Below, piece by piece: positions 33,206-42,892 of a stretch of 64,000 bases of DNA. The translations under genes were made by a program, and so were the position numbers. Below the pieces are notes generated by a model that worked only from the letters and a program-made list of their open reading frames with translations, did not search any database and was not told where the DNA came from. Numbering within the stretch: position 1 is the stretch's first letter; each line of letters starts with the position of its first letter. The stretch comes from Ferrimonas gelatinilytica (GTDB taxonomy: Bacteria; Pseudomonadota; Gammaproteobacteria; Enterobacterales; Shewanellaceae), in contig NZ_BAABLF010000005.1 of assembly GCF_039544205.1 (NCBI RefSeq), positions 248,001 through 312,000 on the forward strand, read 5' to 3'.

Positions 33206-34876
33206 TCAGTCGTTGCGGGCTGCCTTGAAGGCTTCGGCCATGGCGCTGGAGAACACAGTTTCTTCTTTCTGGTTCAGAGCGTCGATAGCTTCTTTCTCTT
33301 CCGCTTCGTCTTTAGCGCGGATAGACAGAGAGATAGTGCGGTTCTTACGGTCAACGCCCATAATCTTCGCTTCTACTTCTTCGCCGGCGCTCAGGACGGT
33401 GCTGGCATCTTCGATGCGGTCACGAGAGATGTCAGCAACACGGATGTAACCTTCAGCATTCTCGCCCAGCTCTACAGTGGCGCCCTTGGCGTCAACTGCA
33501 GTGATGGTACCCTTAACGATAGCACCCTTCTTGTTGTCAGACAGGTACTTGTTGAAAGGATCTTCTTCGATCTGCTTAACACCCAGAGAGATGCGCTCGC
33601 GCTCAGGGTCTACGGAGAGAACCACTGCGTCAATTTCATCACCTTTCTTGAAGTCACGAACGGCGTCATCACCGTTGGCGTTCCAAGAGATGTCTGACAG
33701 GTGAACCAGGCCGTCGATGCCGCCTTCCAGGCCGATGAAGATACCGAAGTCAGTGATAGACTTGATCTTACCGGAAACCTTGTCGCCCTTGGCGTAGTTC
33801 TGACAGAAGTCTTCCCACGGGTTGGACTTGCACTGCTTGAGGCCCAGAGAGATACGACGACGCTCTTCGTCGATGTCCAGAACCATCACTTCCACGGAAT
33901 CGCCCAGGTTAACAACCTTGGACGGGTGGATGTTCTTGTTGGTCCAATCCATCTCAGAAACGTGTACCAGACCTTCAACGCCCTCTTCGATCTCAACGAA
34001 GCAGCCGTAGTCGGTCAGGTTGGTAACACGACCGGTCAGCTTGGCGCCTTCCGGGTAGCGGTTAGCGATGGATACCCACGGATCTTCGCCCAGTTGCTTC
34101 AGACCCAGGGAAACACGGGTGCGCTCACGATCGAACTTCAGAACCTTAACGTTGATCTCGTCGCCAACATTTACGATTTCGCTCGGGTGCTTAACGCGCT
34201 TCCAAGCCATATCGGTGATGTGCAGCAGGCCGTCTACGCCGCCCAGATCTACGAAAGCACCGTAGTCGGTCAGGTTCTTAACGATACCCTTAACTTCTTG
34301 ACCTTCAGCCAGGTTCTCCAGCAGCTGCTCACGCTCTACGCTGTTTTCAGATTCGATAACGGCACGACGGGAAACAACCACGTTGTTACGCTTCTGGTCC
34401 AGCTTGATAACCTTGAACTCCAGATCTTTGCCTTCCAGGTGCGCAGTGTCGCGAACCGGACGAACATCAACCAGAGAGCCGGGCAGGAACGCACGGATGC
34501 CTTCGAGCTCAACGGTAAAGCCACCTTTGACCTTGCCGTTGATGACACCGATAACGGTTTCCTGGTCGTCGTAAGCTTTTTCCAGACGAACCCAAGCTTC
34601 GTGACGCTTGGCTTTTTCGCGAGACAGCTGAGTCTCACCGAAACCGTCTTCGATTGCGTCCAGGGCAACATCTACCTCGGCGCCAACTTCGATTTCCAGT
34701 TCGCCTTTGGCGTTCTTGAACTGGTCAGCCGGGATAGCAGACTCAGATTTCAGGCCAGCGTCAACCAGAACGATACCGTTCTCGATGGCGATTACAGTAC
34801 CCTTTACGATGGCACCCGGGCGGGTTTCCAGATTCTGCAGGGACTCTTCAAACAGCTGAGCAAATGATTCAGTCAT
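33206..34876 (-). CDS. rpsA: 30S ribosomal protein S1
   Basis: 556 residues, six S1 RNA-binding repeats in a row (repeated VxGxVxxxxDYGxFVDLGG-type segments). The first two bind the ribosome; the others hold mRNA leaders during initiation. Full length for the family. Order cmk-rpsA-ihfB is typical of gammaproteobacteria. Confidence 0.97.
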   Translation of the reverse strand: MTESFAQLFEESLQNLETRPGAIVKGTVIAIENGIVLVDAGLKSESAIPADQFKNAKGELEIEVGAEVDVALDAIEDGFGETQLSREKAKRHEAWVRLEKAYDDQETVIGVINGKVKGGFTVELEGIRAFLPGSLVDVRPVRDTAHLEGKDLEFKVIKLDQKRNNVVVSRRAVIESENSVEREQLLENLAEGQEVKGIVKNLTDYGAFVDLGGVDGLLHITDMAWKRVKHPSEIVNVGDEINVKVLKFDRERTRVSLGLKQLGEDPWVSIANRYPEGAKLTGRVTNLTDYGCFVEIEEGVEGLVHVSEMDWTNKNIHPSKVVNLGDSVEVMVLDIDEERRRISLGLKQCKSNPWEDFCQNYAKGDKVSGKIKSITDFGIFIGLEGGIDGLVHLSDISWNANGDDAVRDFKKGDEIDAVVLSVDPERERISLGVKQIEEDPFNKYLSDNKKGAIVKGTITAVDAKGATVELGENAEGYIRVADISRDRIEDASTVLSAGEEVEAKIMGVDRKNRTISLSIRAKDEAEEKEAIDALNQKEETVFSSAMAEAFKAARND

Positions 34877-34968
34877 GTAATTTCAATTCAAATAGGTCAT
34901 CCACGGCCATCCTGGACGCGGGGTTGTTGTCCTTTGCCTGCGACATCCATGCTGCAGACTCCTGAGGT

Positions 34969-35661
34969 TCAAACCGGCTTGGTTTGTTCCAAACTTTTTT
35001 CCACGTGGCTTAGCACCGAAACCAGAACCTGGTCGATGCTTAACCCTGTGGTATCAACTTCCAGAGCATCCTCGGCGGGCTTTAGCGGCGCCACCTTGCG
35101 GTTGGCATCTCGCTCGTCACGCTCGCGGATCTCTTCTAAAAGGCGGTCAATGCTAACATCATAGCCCTTTTCCTTCAACTGGGCGAAGCGACGCTCAGCG
35201 CGCTCTTCGGCGCTGGCGGTCAGGTAGATCTTCGCCTGTGCTTGGGGAAAGACCACGGTCCCCATGTCGCGACCGTCGGCAATCAAACCGGGCTTTTGGC
35301 GAAACGCTCTTTGACGCCGCAACAGAGCTTCACGAACTCTTGGGAAAACAGCAACTTTGGAGGCCGCATCGGCACACTCCTGGCTGCGGATCGACTTGGA
35401 GACCTCCTCCCCTTCCAGCACCACTCGAACGCCCTCTGCCGAGGGGTGGAACTGCACGTCGAGGTGCGCCGCGAGCAGGGACAAGGCGTCTTCATTATCC
35501 AGCGCGACATCATGGTGCAACGCCGCAAGGGCCAGCACCCTGTAGATGGCTCCAGAGTCCAACAAGTGCCAACCAAACTGCGTCGCCAGCAACTGGCAGA
35601 TGGTTCCTTTGCCGGCCCCACTGGGTCCGTCAATGGTAATAACCGGTGCCTGTTCAGGCAT
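34969..35661 (-). CDS. cmk: Cytidylate kinase
   Basis: 230 residues from ATG 35661, chosen for the GGAGG just ahead and the start MPEQAPVITIDG; the frame is open 31 codons further without support. P-loop GPSGAGKGT, the LID and NMP-binding Arg/Asp residues (DGRDMGTVVFP) and RAERRF fit CMP/dCMP kinase. It makes CDP and dCDP. Confidence 0.95.
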   Translation of the reverse strand: MPEQAPVITIDGPSGAGKGTICQLLATQFGWHLLDSGAIYRVLALAALHHDVALDNEDALSLLAAHLDVQFHPSAEGVRVVLEGEEVSKSIRSQECADAASKVAVFPRVREALLRRQRAFRQKPGLIADGRDMGTVVFPQAQAKIYLTASAEERAERRFAQLKEKGYDVSIDRLLEEIRERDERDANRKVAPLKPAEDALEVDTTGLSIDQVLVSVLSHVEKSLEQTKPV

Positions 35662-35778
35662 AGTTATCCTCCAACCTTTGGTTTGGTGCCCGACGCCAAT
35701 GTCCGGGCCCTTATGAAATCGGGGGGCATTATACACAAGGCCCCCAAAGTTCACAGTGTCAGCGCCGAGGTTATTCCT

Positions 35779-37071
35779 CTAATGACTGATACTTTTAAGT
35801 TTTTCAAAGTAATCGGGAAAGGTTTTCCGGGTGCAATCCGGGTCACGTATGGTGACCTTTTGCCCCCCAACGGCCAGCAGCGAAAAGCACATGGCGATGC
35901 GGTGATCGTTATAGGTGTCGATCTGAGCATGGCGCAATGACGGAACCGGGGTGATCTTAAGGTAGTCGTTGCCCTCCTCTACCTGCGCACCCACTTTGCT
36001 CAGCTCCTTAGCCATGGCGGCCAAACGATCAGTTTCCTTGACTCGCCAGTTGTAGACATTGCGGATGGTGGTTGGGCCCTCGGCAAAGAGGGCTGTCGTC
36101 GCGATGGTCATCGCCGCATCGGGGATGTGGTTAAGATCCATGTCGATACCCACCAGCTTTCCACCTTTGGCGACAATCTTGTCATCAAACCACTGGATCT
36201 CCGCACCCATGTCTGCCAAAACATCCGCGAAATACTTATCGCCCTGGAGGCTCAAGCGCCCAACGCCATGTACTGTCACTGGCCCGCCGCCCAATGCTCC
36301 CGCAGCCAAAAAATAGGATGCCGAGGAGGCATCCCCCTCGACCATAAATCGACCCGGGCTGATGTACCTTTGCCCGGATTGGATCCGGAAGCTTTCGTAA
36401 CCCTGGTTGTCCACCCGAACGCCGAAACGCGCCATCAGTGCCAGAGTGATATCGATGTAGGGCTTAGACACCAACTCTCCGCGCACCGAGATGGTCAAAT
36501 CGTTCTTACACAACGGCGCAATCATCAGCAACGCGGTGAGAAACTGGGAGGAGATGCTGCCGTCGATAGACACCTCACCGCCTTTGAGGGCACCCGCAGT
36601 GATCGCCAACGGCGGAAAGCCCTCCTCTTCTAGGTAACGGATCTGAGCCCCCAACGCACTCAGGGCCTCGACAAGATGGCCAATGGGACGCTCTTTCATC
36701 CGGGGCTCACCGGTCAGGACAAACGCCCCATCACCCACGGTCAGTGCCGCGGCCAACGGACGCATGGCGGTGCCGGCATTTCCCAGGTAAAGTTCAAGCG
36801 GCTTCGCCGGGCTGCCCTGGGCCAGCGGCTTACCCTGCCCCTTCACCTGGATCTCCCGCTGTTCCGGCCTCCACTGGTACTCCACGCCCAGGCGCTCAAG
36901 TGCGTCGAGCATATGCCGAATATCGTCGGAGTCCAGCAGGTTGGTCAGCGTCGTCTCCCCCTCTGCCAGCGCCGCCAGCAGCAAGGCACGGTTAGAGATG
37001 CTCTTGGAGCCGGGAAGGTAAATCTCGCCCGATACGGAGGCGATGGGGTCGAGGGTAATCTGTTTCATCAT
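35779..37071 (-). CDS. aroA: EPSP synthase (3-phosphoshikimate 1-carboxyvinyltransferase)
   Basis: 430 residues from the first of two adjacent ATG codons at 37071 (GAAAGAG upstream). The PGSKSISNRALLLAALAEG segment with the catalytic Lys, LGNAGTAMRPL and the late DHRIAMCFSL region mark the enzyme. It joins shikimate 3-phosphate and PEP on the route to aromatic amino acids. The LGNAGTAMRPL motif looks like the glyphosate-sensitive class I form. Confidence 0.95.
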   Translation of the reverse strand: MMKQITLDPIASVSGEIYLPGSKSISNRALLLAALAEGETTLTNLLDSDDIRHMLDALERLGVEYQWRPEQREIQVKGQGKPLAQGSPAKPLELYLGNAGTAMRPLAAALTVGDGAFVLTGEPRMKERPIGHLVEALSALGAQIRYLEEEGFPPLAITAGALKGGEVSIDGSISSQFLTALLMIAPLCKNDLTISVRGELVSKPYIDITLALMARFGVRVDNQGYESFRIQSGQRYISPGRFMVEGDASSASYFLAAGALGGGPVTVHGVGRLSLQGDKYFADVLADMGAEIQWFDDKIVAKGGKLVGIDMDLNHIPDAAMTIATTALFAEGPTTIRNVYNWRVKETDRLAAMAKELSKVGAQVEEGNDYLKITPVPSLRHAQIDTYNDHRIAMCFSLLAVGGQKVTIRDPDCTRKTFPDYFEKLKSISH

Positions 37072-37084
37072 GCTCTTTCGATGG

Positions 37085-38188
37085 TTAGGGGCGGGCTTCA
37101 ACCAAGAGTTCGTCCAGCGCGGCCATAAAGCGGTCGTTCTCCTGCGGCAATCCGATGCTCACCCGCAGATGATCTGGCATGCCGTAACCGGCAATGGGGC
37201 GAACGATCACACCGCGTGTCAACAGCGCCTGGTAGATCTCATCCGCCGGCGTCAGCTTCATGGTAATGAAGTTTGCGTAGCTTAGGATGTAATCAATCCC
37301 CCGCTCTTGGCAGTAGCTTTCAAGGCGCGCCATTTCAGTTCGATTCAATTCAACGCTGCGGGTTACAAATTCCTGGTCTGCCAAGGCAGCCTGGGCCCCG
37401 GCAAGGGCAAGACTGTTGCAGTTAAAAGGCTCCCGTACCCGGTTCAGCAGATCGGCAATCTCCGCGCTGCTCACCAGGTACCCAACCCTCAGCCCAGCCA
37501 ATCCATAGGCCTTGGAGAAGGTGCGACTGACGCAGAGATTAGGGTACTGTGCCAGCCACTCGACGGTGGGTGCCCGCTCCTCCACGGGGACATACTCGAA
37601 GTAGGCTTCGTCCAGCACCACCAGAACCTGCTTCGGTACCTGGCTCATAAAGGAAGCCAGCGCCTCTTTGCTGAGAAACGTCCCGGTCGGGTTATTAGGG
37701 TTGGCGATGCAGATGAGCTTAGTCTGTTCGGTGATCGCCAGGAGCATGGCATCAAGATCGTGGCCCCAATCCTGTGAGGGGATCGCAACGGCGGTAGCCC
37801 CGCTGGCCTGAGTCAGTAGTCGATACACGATGAACGCATGGGCATCAAATATCACCTCGTCGCCGGCACCGACGAAGGTGCGAAACAGGATCTCCAACAC
37901 CTCGTTAGAGCCGTTACCTAGGGTGATTTGATCCCCGCCCACACCCAGGATGGCCGACAGCGCCTGCTTGAGATAAAACCCATTGGCATCCGGGTAGCGG
38001 CAGATCTGCTCAGACTGCTCAGCGATGGCGGCAGCGACTTTGGGGCTCGCCCCCAACGGGTTCTCATTGGAGGCCAGTTTGACGATCTCCCGGATCCCCA
38101 TCTCCCGTTCAAGCTCTTCCACCGGTTTTCCGGGCTGGTAGGGGTGAAGGCCGCTGACGCCGGGTTGTGCTAATGCCAAAATATCCAT
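37085..38188 (-). CDS. hisC: Histidinol-phosphate aminotransferase
   Basis: 367 residues, fold type I PLP enzyme. The PLP Lys lies in SRTFSKAYGLAGLRVGY; ANPNNPTGTF and LDEAYFEY hold the cofactor. Its place between serC and aroA, away from a his operon, is the pattern of the HisC2/broad aminotransferase in many gammaproteobacteria, which may also serve aromatic amino acid synthesis. Confidence 0.93.
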   Translation of the reverse strand: MDILALAQPGVSGLHPYQPGKPVEELEREMGIREIVKLASNENPLGASPKVAAAIAEQSEQICRYPDANGFYLKQALSAILGVGGDQITLGNGSNEVLEILFRTFVGAGDEVIFDAHAFIVYRLLTQASGATAVAIPSQDWGHDLDAMLLAITEQTKLICIANPNNPTGTFLSKEALASFMSQVPKQVLVVLDEAYFEYVPVEERAPTVEWLAQYPNLCVSRTFSKAYGLAGLRVGYLVSSAEIADLLNRVREPFNCNSLALAGAQAALADQEFVTRSVELNRTEMARLESYCQERGIDYILSYANFITMKLTPADEIYQALLTRGVIVRPIAGYGMPDHLRVSIGLPQENDRFMAALDELLVEARP

Positions 38189-38225
38189 CTTATCTTTCTA
38201 CTCCTTTATGTTTTTCAGGAACCGG

Positions 38226-39290
38226 TTAAACGTGTTCCTGTTCAAATCTGCTCATGAAAGCGATCAGGGCCTCAACGCCCGCCATCGGCATGGCGTTGTA
38301 AAGACTGGCCCGCATACCGCCAACCATCCGATGTCCCTCCAGCGCCATCAGCCCTGCCGCCTCGGCTTCCCGTAAAAAGCGGGCATCAAGCGCTGTATCC
38401 TGAAGCTGGAAGGTGACATTCATCTCCGAGCGGCAATGCGCTGCGACCTCATTACGGTAAAAGGGACTGTCGTCGATAAACTGATAGAGTCTGTCGGCCT
38501 TCGCCCGATTATTCTCCGCGACGGCCGCTACCCCGCCCTGGGTTTTCACCCACTTGAACACCTCGCCGGCGAGATACCAGGGGTAGGTCGGCGGTGTGTT
38601 GTACATGGAGTCGGTTTTATCCGCCAGAGCGTAATCCAGGATGGCGGGCGTCTTGGGATCCGCCTGTCCAAGCAGATCCCGACGGACGATCACCAAAGCC
38701 AGGCCCGCCGGCCCAGCATTTTTCTGCGCCCCCGCGTAGATAAGGCCAAACTTGGAGACCTCCACCTCACGGCCCAGAATGCAGGAGGACATGTCCGCCA
38801 CCAATGGGGAGTCCACTTGGGGAAGATCGAATAGCGCAGTGCCATTGACCGTCTCGTTAGGGCAGTAGTGGACATAGCGGTAACCCCGGGTATCACCGAG
38901 ATCGCCCAAGTCCAGATCCCCGGCGCTGCGGCGCAGATCCCGGGTTTCAACCGTACCGTATTTGGCCGCTTCCACGCCCGCCGCGTCGGACCACTGACCG
39001 CTGTTCAGGTAGAGCGCCTTGCCCTCCCCCAGCAGGTTCAGCGGCACGGCGGAAAACTGGCCCCGGGCCCCGCCATGCATGAACAGCACCGCATAATCAT
39101 CGGGGATCCCCATCAGATCACGCAGGTTCTGTTCGGCCTCTTCCGCCAAGGCGATATAGGGGCTGCTACGATGGGAGATCTCCATCACCGAGACCCCCAA
39201 ATCCTGAAAGTTAAGAAACTCGTTTCGTGCCTTGGTCATCACATCTGCGGGCAGCATCGCCGGACCCGCGCAGAAGTTGTATACGGTCAT
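38226..39290 (-). CDS. serC: Phosphoserine aminotransferase
   Basis: 354 residues from ATG 39290 (MTVYNFCAGPAMLP, the canonical start). The PLP Lys is in YAGAQKNAGPAGL. It makes phosphoserine for serine, and the 4-phosphohydroxythreonine step of vitamin B6 synthesis. It follows gyrA after a GC-rich hairpin. Confidence 0.96.
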   Translation of the reverse strand: MTVYNFCAGPAMLPADVMTKARNEFLNFQDLGVSVMEISHRSSPYIALAEEAEQNLRDLMGIPDDYAVLFMHGGARGQFSAVPLNLLGEGKALYLNSGQWSDAAGVEAAKYGTVETRDLRRSAGDLDLGDLGDTRGYRYVHYCPNETVNGTALFDLPQVDSPLVADMSSCILGREVEVSKFGLIYAGAQKNAGPAGLALVIVRRDLLGQADPKTPAILDYALADKTDSMYNTPPTYPWYLAGEVFKWVKTQGGVAAVAENNRAKADRLYQFIDDSPFYRNEVAAHCRSEMNVTFQLQDTALDARFLREAEAAGLMALEGHRMVGGMRASLYNAMPMAGVEALIAFMSRFEQEHV

Positions 39291-39311
39291 TGCTCTGTCC
39301 TGAAAACAGTA

Positions 39312-39333
39312 CGGGCGCCACATAGGGCGCCCG
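39312..39333 (-). terminator. Hairpin between gyrA and serC
   Basis: CGGGCGCC / GGCGCCCG arms with a 6-base loop, downstream of the gyrA stop. The reverse strand continues with a short TTTT, so it may end part of the gyrA transcripts. Confidence 0.6.
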
Positions 39334-39349
39334 CACAGAACCGCGAATA

Positions 39350-41986
39350 TTAATCTTCGCCTTGATTATCCTGAGGGTCTTGCTCAGCCTGGGCCTCAGC
39401 AGTGTTGCCCTCCTGCGAGGATGCGTCAACCCCCTCCTCGCCTTCGAGCATCTCCTCCTCTGGCATCTCCTCGATGCGCTGGAGTCCCACCACCTGCTCA
39501 TCATCGGAGGTACGGATAAGGATCACCCCTTGGGTGTTCCGCCCCACCTCGGAGACTTCGGAGACCCGGGTACGTACCAGAGTACCGGCGTTGCTGATCA
39601 TCATGATCTCGTCATTTTCGTTGACCTGCACCGCACCAACCACCGGACCGTTACGCTCGCTCACCTTGATGGAGATCACCCCCTTGGTGGCGCGGCTCTT
39701 AGTCGGGTACTCAGCCTGATCAGTTCGCTTACCGTAACCGTTCTCGGTCACCGTCAGGATTGCCCCGTCGCCACGAGGTACGATGAGCGACACCACACGA
39801 CCGGCGTCATCCAGGGAGATCCCCCGAACACCGGTAGCGGTCCGGCCCATCTGACGAACCTGGTCCTCATTGAAGCGCACCACCTTGCCCGCGTCGGAGA
39901 ACAGCATCACCTCGTCATCACCATAGGTGATATCGACGCCGATCAGTTCATCGTCATCCGCCAGGTTGATCGCCCGGATCCCCGAGGAGAGCGGACGGCT
40001 GTAGGCATCCAGTGCGGTCTTCTTGACCGTACCCTTGGCGGTGGCAAAGAGGATGTTGCGATCCGCAGAGTACTCGGACACTGGCAGGATCGCGGTGATC
40101 CGTTCACCCTCACTCAGGGGGAGCAGGTTGACGATAGGACGTCCTCGTGCAGCACGGCTGGCCAAAGGCAACTGGAATACGCGCATCCAGTACACCTTAC
40201 CAATGGTCGAGAAGCAGAGGATGGTGTCGTGTGTATTGGCCACCAGCAGACGTTCGATGAAATCTTCGTCCTTCATCTTGGTGGCCGATTTACCCTTGCC
40301 ACCGCGACGCTGTGCTTCGTAATCCGACAACGGCTGGTACTTGACGTAGCCTTCATGAGACAGGGTGACGACGACATCTTCCCGGGTAATCAGGTCTTCC
40401 ATGGAGATATCGGCAGAAGAGGCGGAGATCTCCGTTTGACGCTCGTCACCAAAGTTGGCCTTGATCTCTTCGAGCTCCTCACGGATCACCTCCATCAGGC
40501 GCGCCGTGGAGGCCAGAATATGCAGCAGCTCCGCGATCTGATCGAGCAGACCACGGTACTCCTCCAGAATGGACTCGTGCTCCATGCCGGTGAGTTTGTG
40601 CAGACGCAGATCCAGAATCGCTTTGGCCTGCTCTTCGGTCAGGTAGTACTTGCCATCGCGAATGCCATACTCCGGCGCCAACCATTCCGGACGTGCCGCG
40701 TCGTCGCCGGCCCGCTCCAGCATGGTGGCCACATTGCCCAGCTCCCAGCCCTGGTTAAGCAGGCCTTCGCGTGCTTCCGCCGGTGTTGCCGCCTTTCGGA
40801 TCAGCTCGATCACCGGGTCGATATTGGCCAGGGCGATGGCAAGCCCTTCAAGGATGTGGGCCCGATCCCGCGCTTTGCGCAGCTCGAACACCGTGCGCCG
40901 GGTCACCACCTCTCGACGGTGGCGGATAAAGGCCTGCAGCGTCTCTTTGAGGTTGAAGATCTTCGGCTGATTGTTGGCCAGGGCCACCATGTTGATACCA
41001 AACACGGTCTGCATCTGGGTCTGTGCGTAGAGGTTGTTGAGCACCACCTCCGGCACCTCACCGCGCTTGAGCTCGATCACGATCCGCATACCGTCCTTGT
41101 CGGACTCATCACGCAAACCGCTGATCCCTTCAATCTTTTTATCTTTCACCAGCTCGGCGATCTTCTCGATCAGCCGCGCCTTGTTCACCTGGTAGGGGAT
41201 CTCATTAACGATGATCGCTTCGCGACCTTTGGGGTCGGTTTCCACCTCGGTCTTGGCCCGGACATAGATCTTACCCCGACCGGTACGGTAGGCATCGAAG
41301 ATCCCTTTACGGCCGTTGATGATGCCACCGGTGGGAAAATCGGGACCGGGGATAATCTCGATCAGCTCATCGATGCTGGCGTCTTCGTTGTCGATCAGGT
41401 GGAGACACCCATCGACCACTTCAGAGAGGTTATGGGGCGGGATGTTGGTGGCCATCCCCACGGCGATACCGGAGGCTCCGTTGACCAACAGGTTGGGAAC
41501 CCGGGTCGGCAACACCGCCGGGATCTGTTCTGTGCCGTCGTAGTTGGGCACATAATCCACGGTGTCTTTATCGAGATCCGCCAGCAGCTGGTGGGCGATC
41601 TTATCCATCCGGACTTCGGTGTATCGCATCGCCGCCGCAGAGTCGCCATCCACCGACCCAAAGTTGCCCTGGCCATCGACCAGGGTGTACCGCAGTGAGA
41701 AGGGCTGTGCCATACGGACGATGGTGTCGTAAACGGCACTGTCACCGTGCGGGTGATATTTACCGATCACATCACCGACCACACGGGCAGATTTCTTGTA
41801 GGGCTTGTTCCAGTCATTGCCCAGTTCATTCATTGCAAACAGCACGCGACGATGCACCGGCTTCAGGCCGTCACGTACATCAGGCAAAGCACGCCCGACG
41901 ATCACGCTCATGGCGTAATCCAGGTAGGAGCTTTTGAGCTCCTCCTCAATGTTGATAGGCGTGATTTCTTTGGCCAGATCAGTCAT
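39350..41986 (-). CDS. gyrA: DNA gyrase subunit A
   Basis: 878 residues. Winged-helix and tower domains carry the cleavage Tyr122 (AAAMRYTE); the C-terminal beta-pinwheel has the GyrA box QRRGGKGK that wraps DNA; a long acidic tail follows. With GyrB it introduces negative supercoils. The quinolone-resistance region has Ser83 and Asp87, the wild-type susceptible residues. It diverges from ubiG. Confidence 0.98.
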   Translation of the reverse strand: MTDLAKEITPINIEEELKSSYLDYAMSVIVGRALPDVRDGLKPVHRRVLFAMNELGNDWNKPYKKSARVVGDVIGKYHPHGDSAVYDTIVRMAQPFSLRYTLVDGQGNFGSVDGDSAAAMRYTEVRMDKIAHQLLADLDKDTVDYVPNYDGTEQIPAVLPTRVPNLLVNGASGIAVGMATNIPPHNLSEVVDGCLHLIDNEDASIDELIEIIPGPDFPTGGIINGRKGIFDAYRTGRGKIYVRAKTEVETDPKGREAIIVNEIPYQVNKARLIEKIAELVKDKKIEGISGLRDESDKDGMRIVIELKRGEVPEVVLNNLYAQTQMQTVFGINMVALANNQPKIFNLKETLQAFIRHRREVVTRRTVFELRKARDRAHILEGLAIALANIDPVIELIRKAATPAEAREGLLNQGWELGNVATMLERAGDDAARPEWLAPEYGIRDGKYYLTEEQAKAILDLRLHKLTGMEHESILEEYRGLLDQIAELLHILASTARLMEVIREELEEIKANFGDERQTEISASSADISMEDLITREDVVVTLSHEGYVKYQPLSDYEAQRRGGKGKSATKMKDEDFIERLLVANTHDTILCFSTIGKVYWMRVFQLPLASRAARGRPIVNLLPLSEGERITAILPVSEYSADRNILFATAKGTVKKTALDAYSRPLSSGIRAINLADDDELIGVDITYGDDEVMLFSDAGKVVRFNEDQVRQMGRTATGVRGISLDDAGRVVSLIVPRGDGAILTVTENGYGKRTDQAEYPTKSRATKGVISIKVSERNGPVVGAVQVNENDEIMMISNAGTLVRTRVSEVSEVGRNTQGVILIRTSDDEQVVGLQRIEEMPEEEMLEGEEGVDASSQEGNTAEAQAEQDPQDNQGED

Positions 41987-42102
41987 AAAATGCTCGATCC
42001 CCTCACAGCGGTTTCCACAACGGTCTCCGCCCCGGTCCTACCGGTAAAAACAGTGGTTTGGGATTCTAACACAAGGATTCTGCAAAAGAAGGCTTACAAG
42101 AG

Positions 42103-42131
42103 TTTCGACCATCCCTCTCGCTCGATATAAT
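42103..42131 (+). promoter_or_regulatory. Promoter for ubiG
   Basis: TTTCGA and a perfect TATAAT separated by 17 bases. The TATAAT is embedded in the palindrome CTCGAT-ATA-ATCGAG (42121-42135), so an operator overlapping the -10 is possible. Confidence 0.65.
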
Positions 42132-42175
42132 CGAGACGCAACGTTGCAATGGCTATCAAGGCAGAGATAAGAACA

Positions 42176-42892
42176 ATGACAAATACCCAGAATGTGGATG
42201 CTCAAGAGGTCGCCAAATTTGAACAGCTCGCCGCCACCTGGTGGGATCCTGAAGGCCACTCCGGCCCGTTGCACAAAATGAATCCGCTTCGTCTGGGTTA
42301 CATAGAGCGTCACAGCGAAGGACTCTTCGGCAAGAAAGCGGTCGATGTCGGCTGCGGTGGTGGTCTGCTCAGCGAAGCCATGGCCAAGTGTGGCGCCAAG
42401 GTTACCGGCCTGGATATGGGGGAGGATCCACTGGAGGTCGCCCGTCTCCATGCGCTCGAGAGTGGCCTGGATATTGATTATCTCCACAGCACCGCAGAGC
42501 AACACGCCCAGGGCGAGCGGGGCAAATACGATGTGGTGACCTGCATGGAGATGCTGGAGCATGTACCCGACCCGGCCTCCGTGGTCTCCGCCTGTGCCGA
42601 GATGGTAAAGCCCGGTGGCCATCTGTTTCTCTCTACCATCAACAAGACTCCGCAGGCTTACCTGCTTACCATCGTCGGTGCCGAGCGGATCGCCAAGGTA
42701 CTGCCGAAGGGCACCCACGATTATGAGAAATACCTCCGCCCCTCCCAGCTGATCCGCTGGTGCGAAGAAGCGGGACTGGTGGTGCACCACGCCGACGGGG
42801 TCCGCTATAACCCCCTGACCCAAACCTTCAACATGACCCACTCCACCAAGATCAATTACATGATCCACGCCTACAAACCGGAGCTAAGATGA
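42176..42892 (+). CDS. ubiG: Ubiquinone biosynthesis O-methyltransferase
   Basis: 238 residues from ATG 42176 (MTNTQNVDAQEVAKFEQLA); an ATG at 42149 is possible. WWDPEGHSGPLHKMNPLRLGYI and the SAM motif DVGCGGGLLSEAMAKCGA are typical of UbiG. It performs both O-methylations of the ubiquinone head group at the membrane. Its stop overlaps the next start as ATGA. Confidence 0.96.
   Translation: MTNTQNVDAQEVAKFEQLAATWWDPEGHSGPLHKMNPLRLGYIERHSEGLFGKKAVDVGCGGGLLSEAMAKCGAKVTGLDMGEDPLEVARLHALESGLDIDYLHSTAEQHAQGERGKYDVVTCMEMLEHVPDPASVVSACAEMVKPGGHLFLSTINKTPQAYLLTIVGAERIAKVLPKGTHDYEKYLRPSQLIRWCEEAGLVVHHADGVRYNPLTQTFNMTHSTKINYMIHAYKPELR

Noticed and set aside
33701..34867. 388-codon forward frame opposite rpsA
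   Set aside because: Antisense to a conserved ribosomal protein gene, with no start signal.
39362..41698. 778-codon forward frame opposite gyrA
   Set aside because: Composition (His, Leu, Asp rich) follows from the complement of gyrA codons; gyrA itself is beyond doubt.
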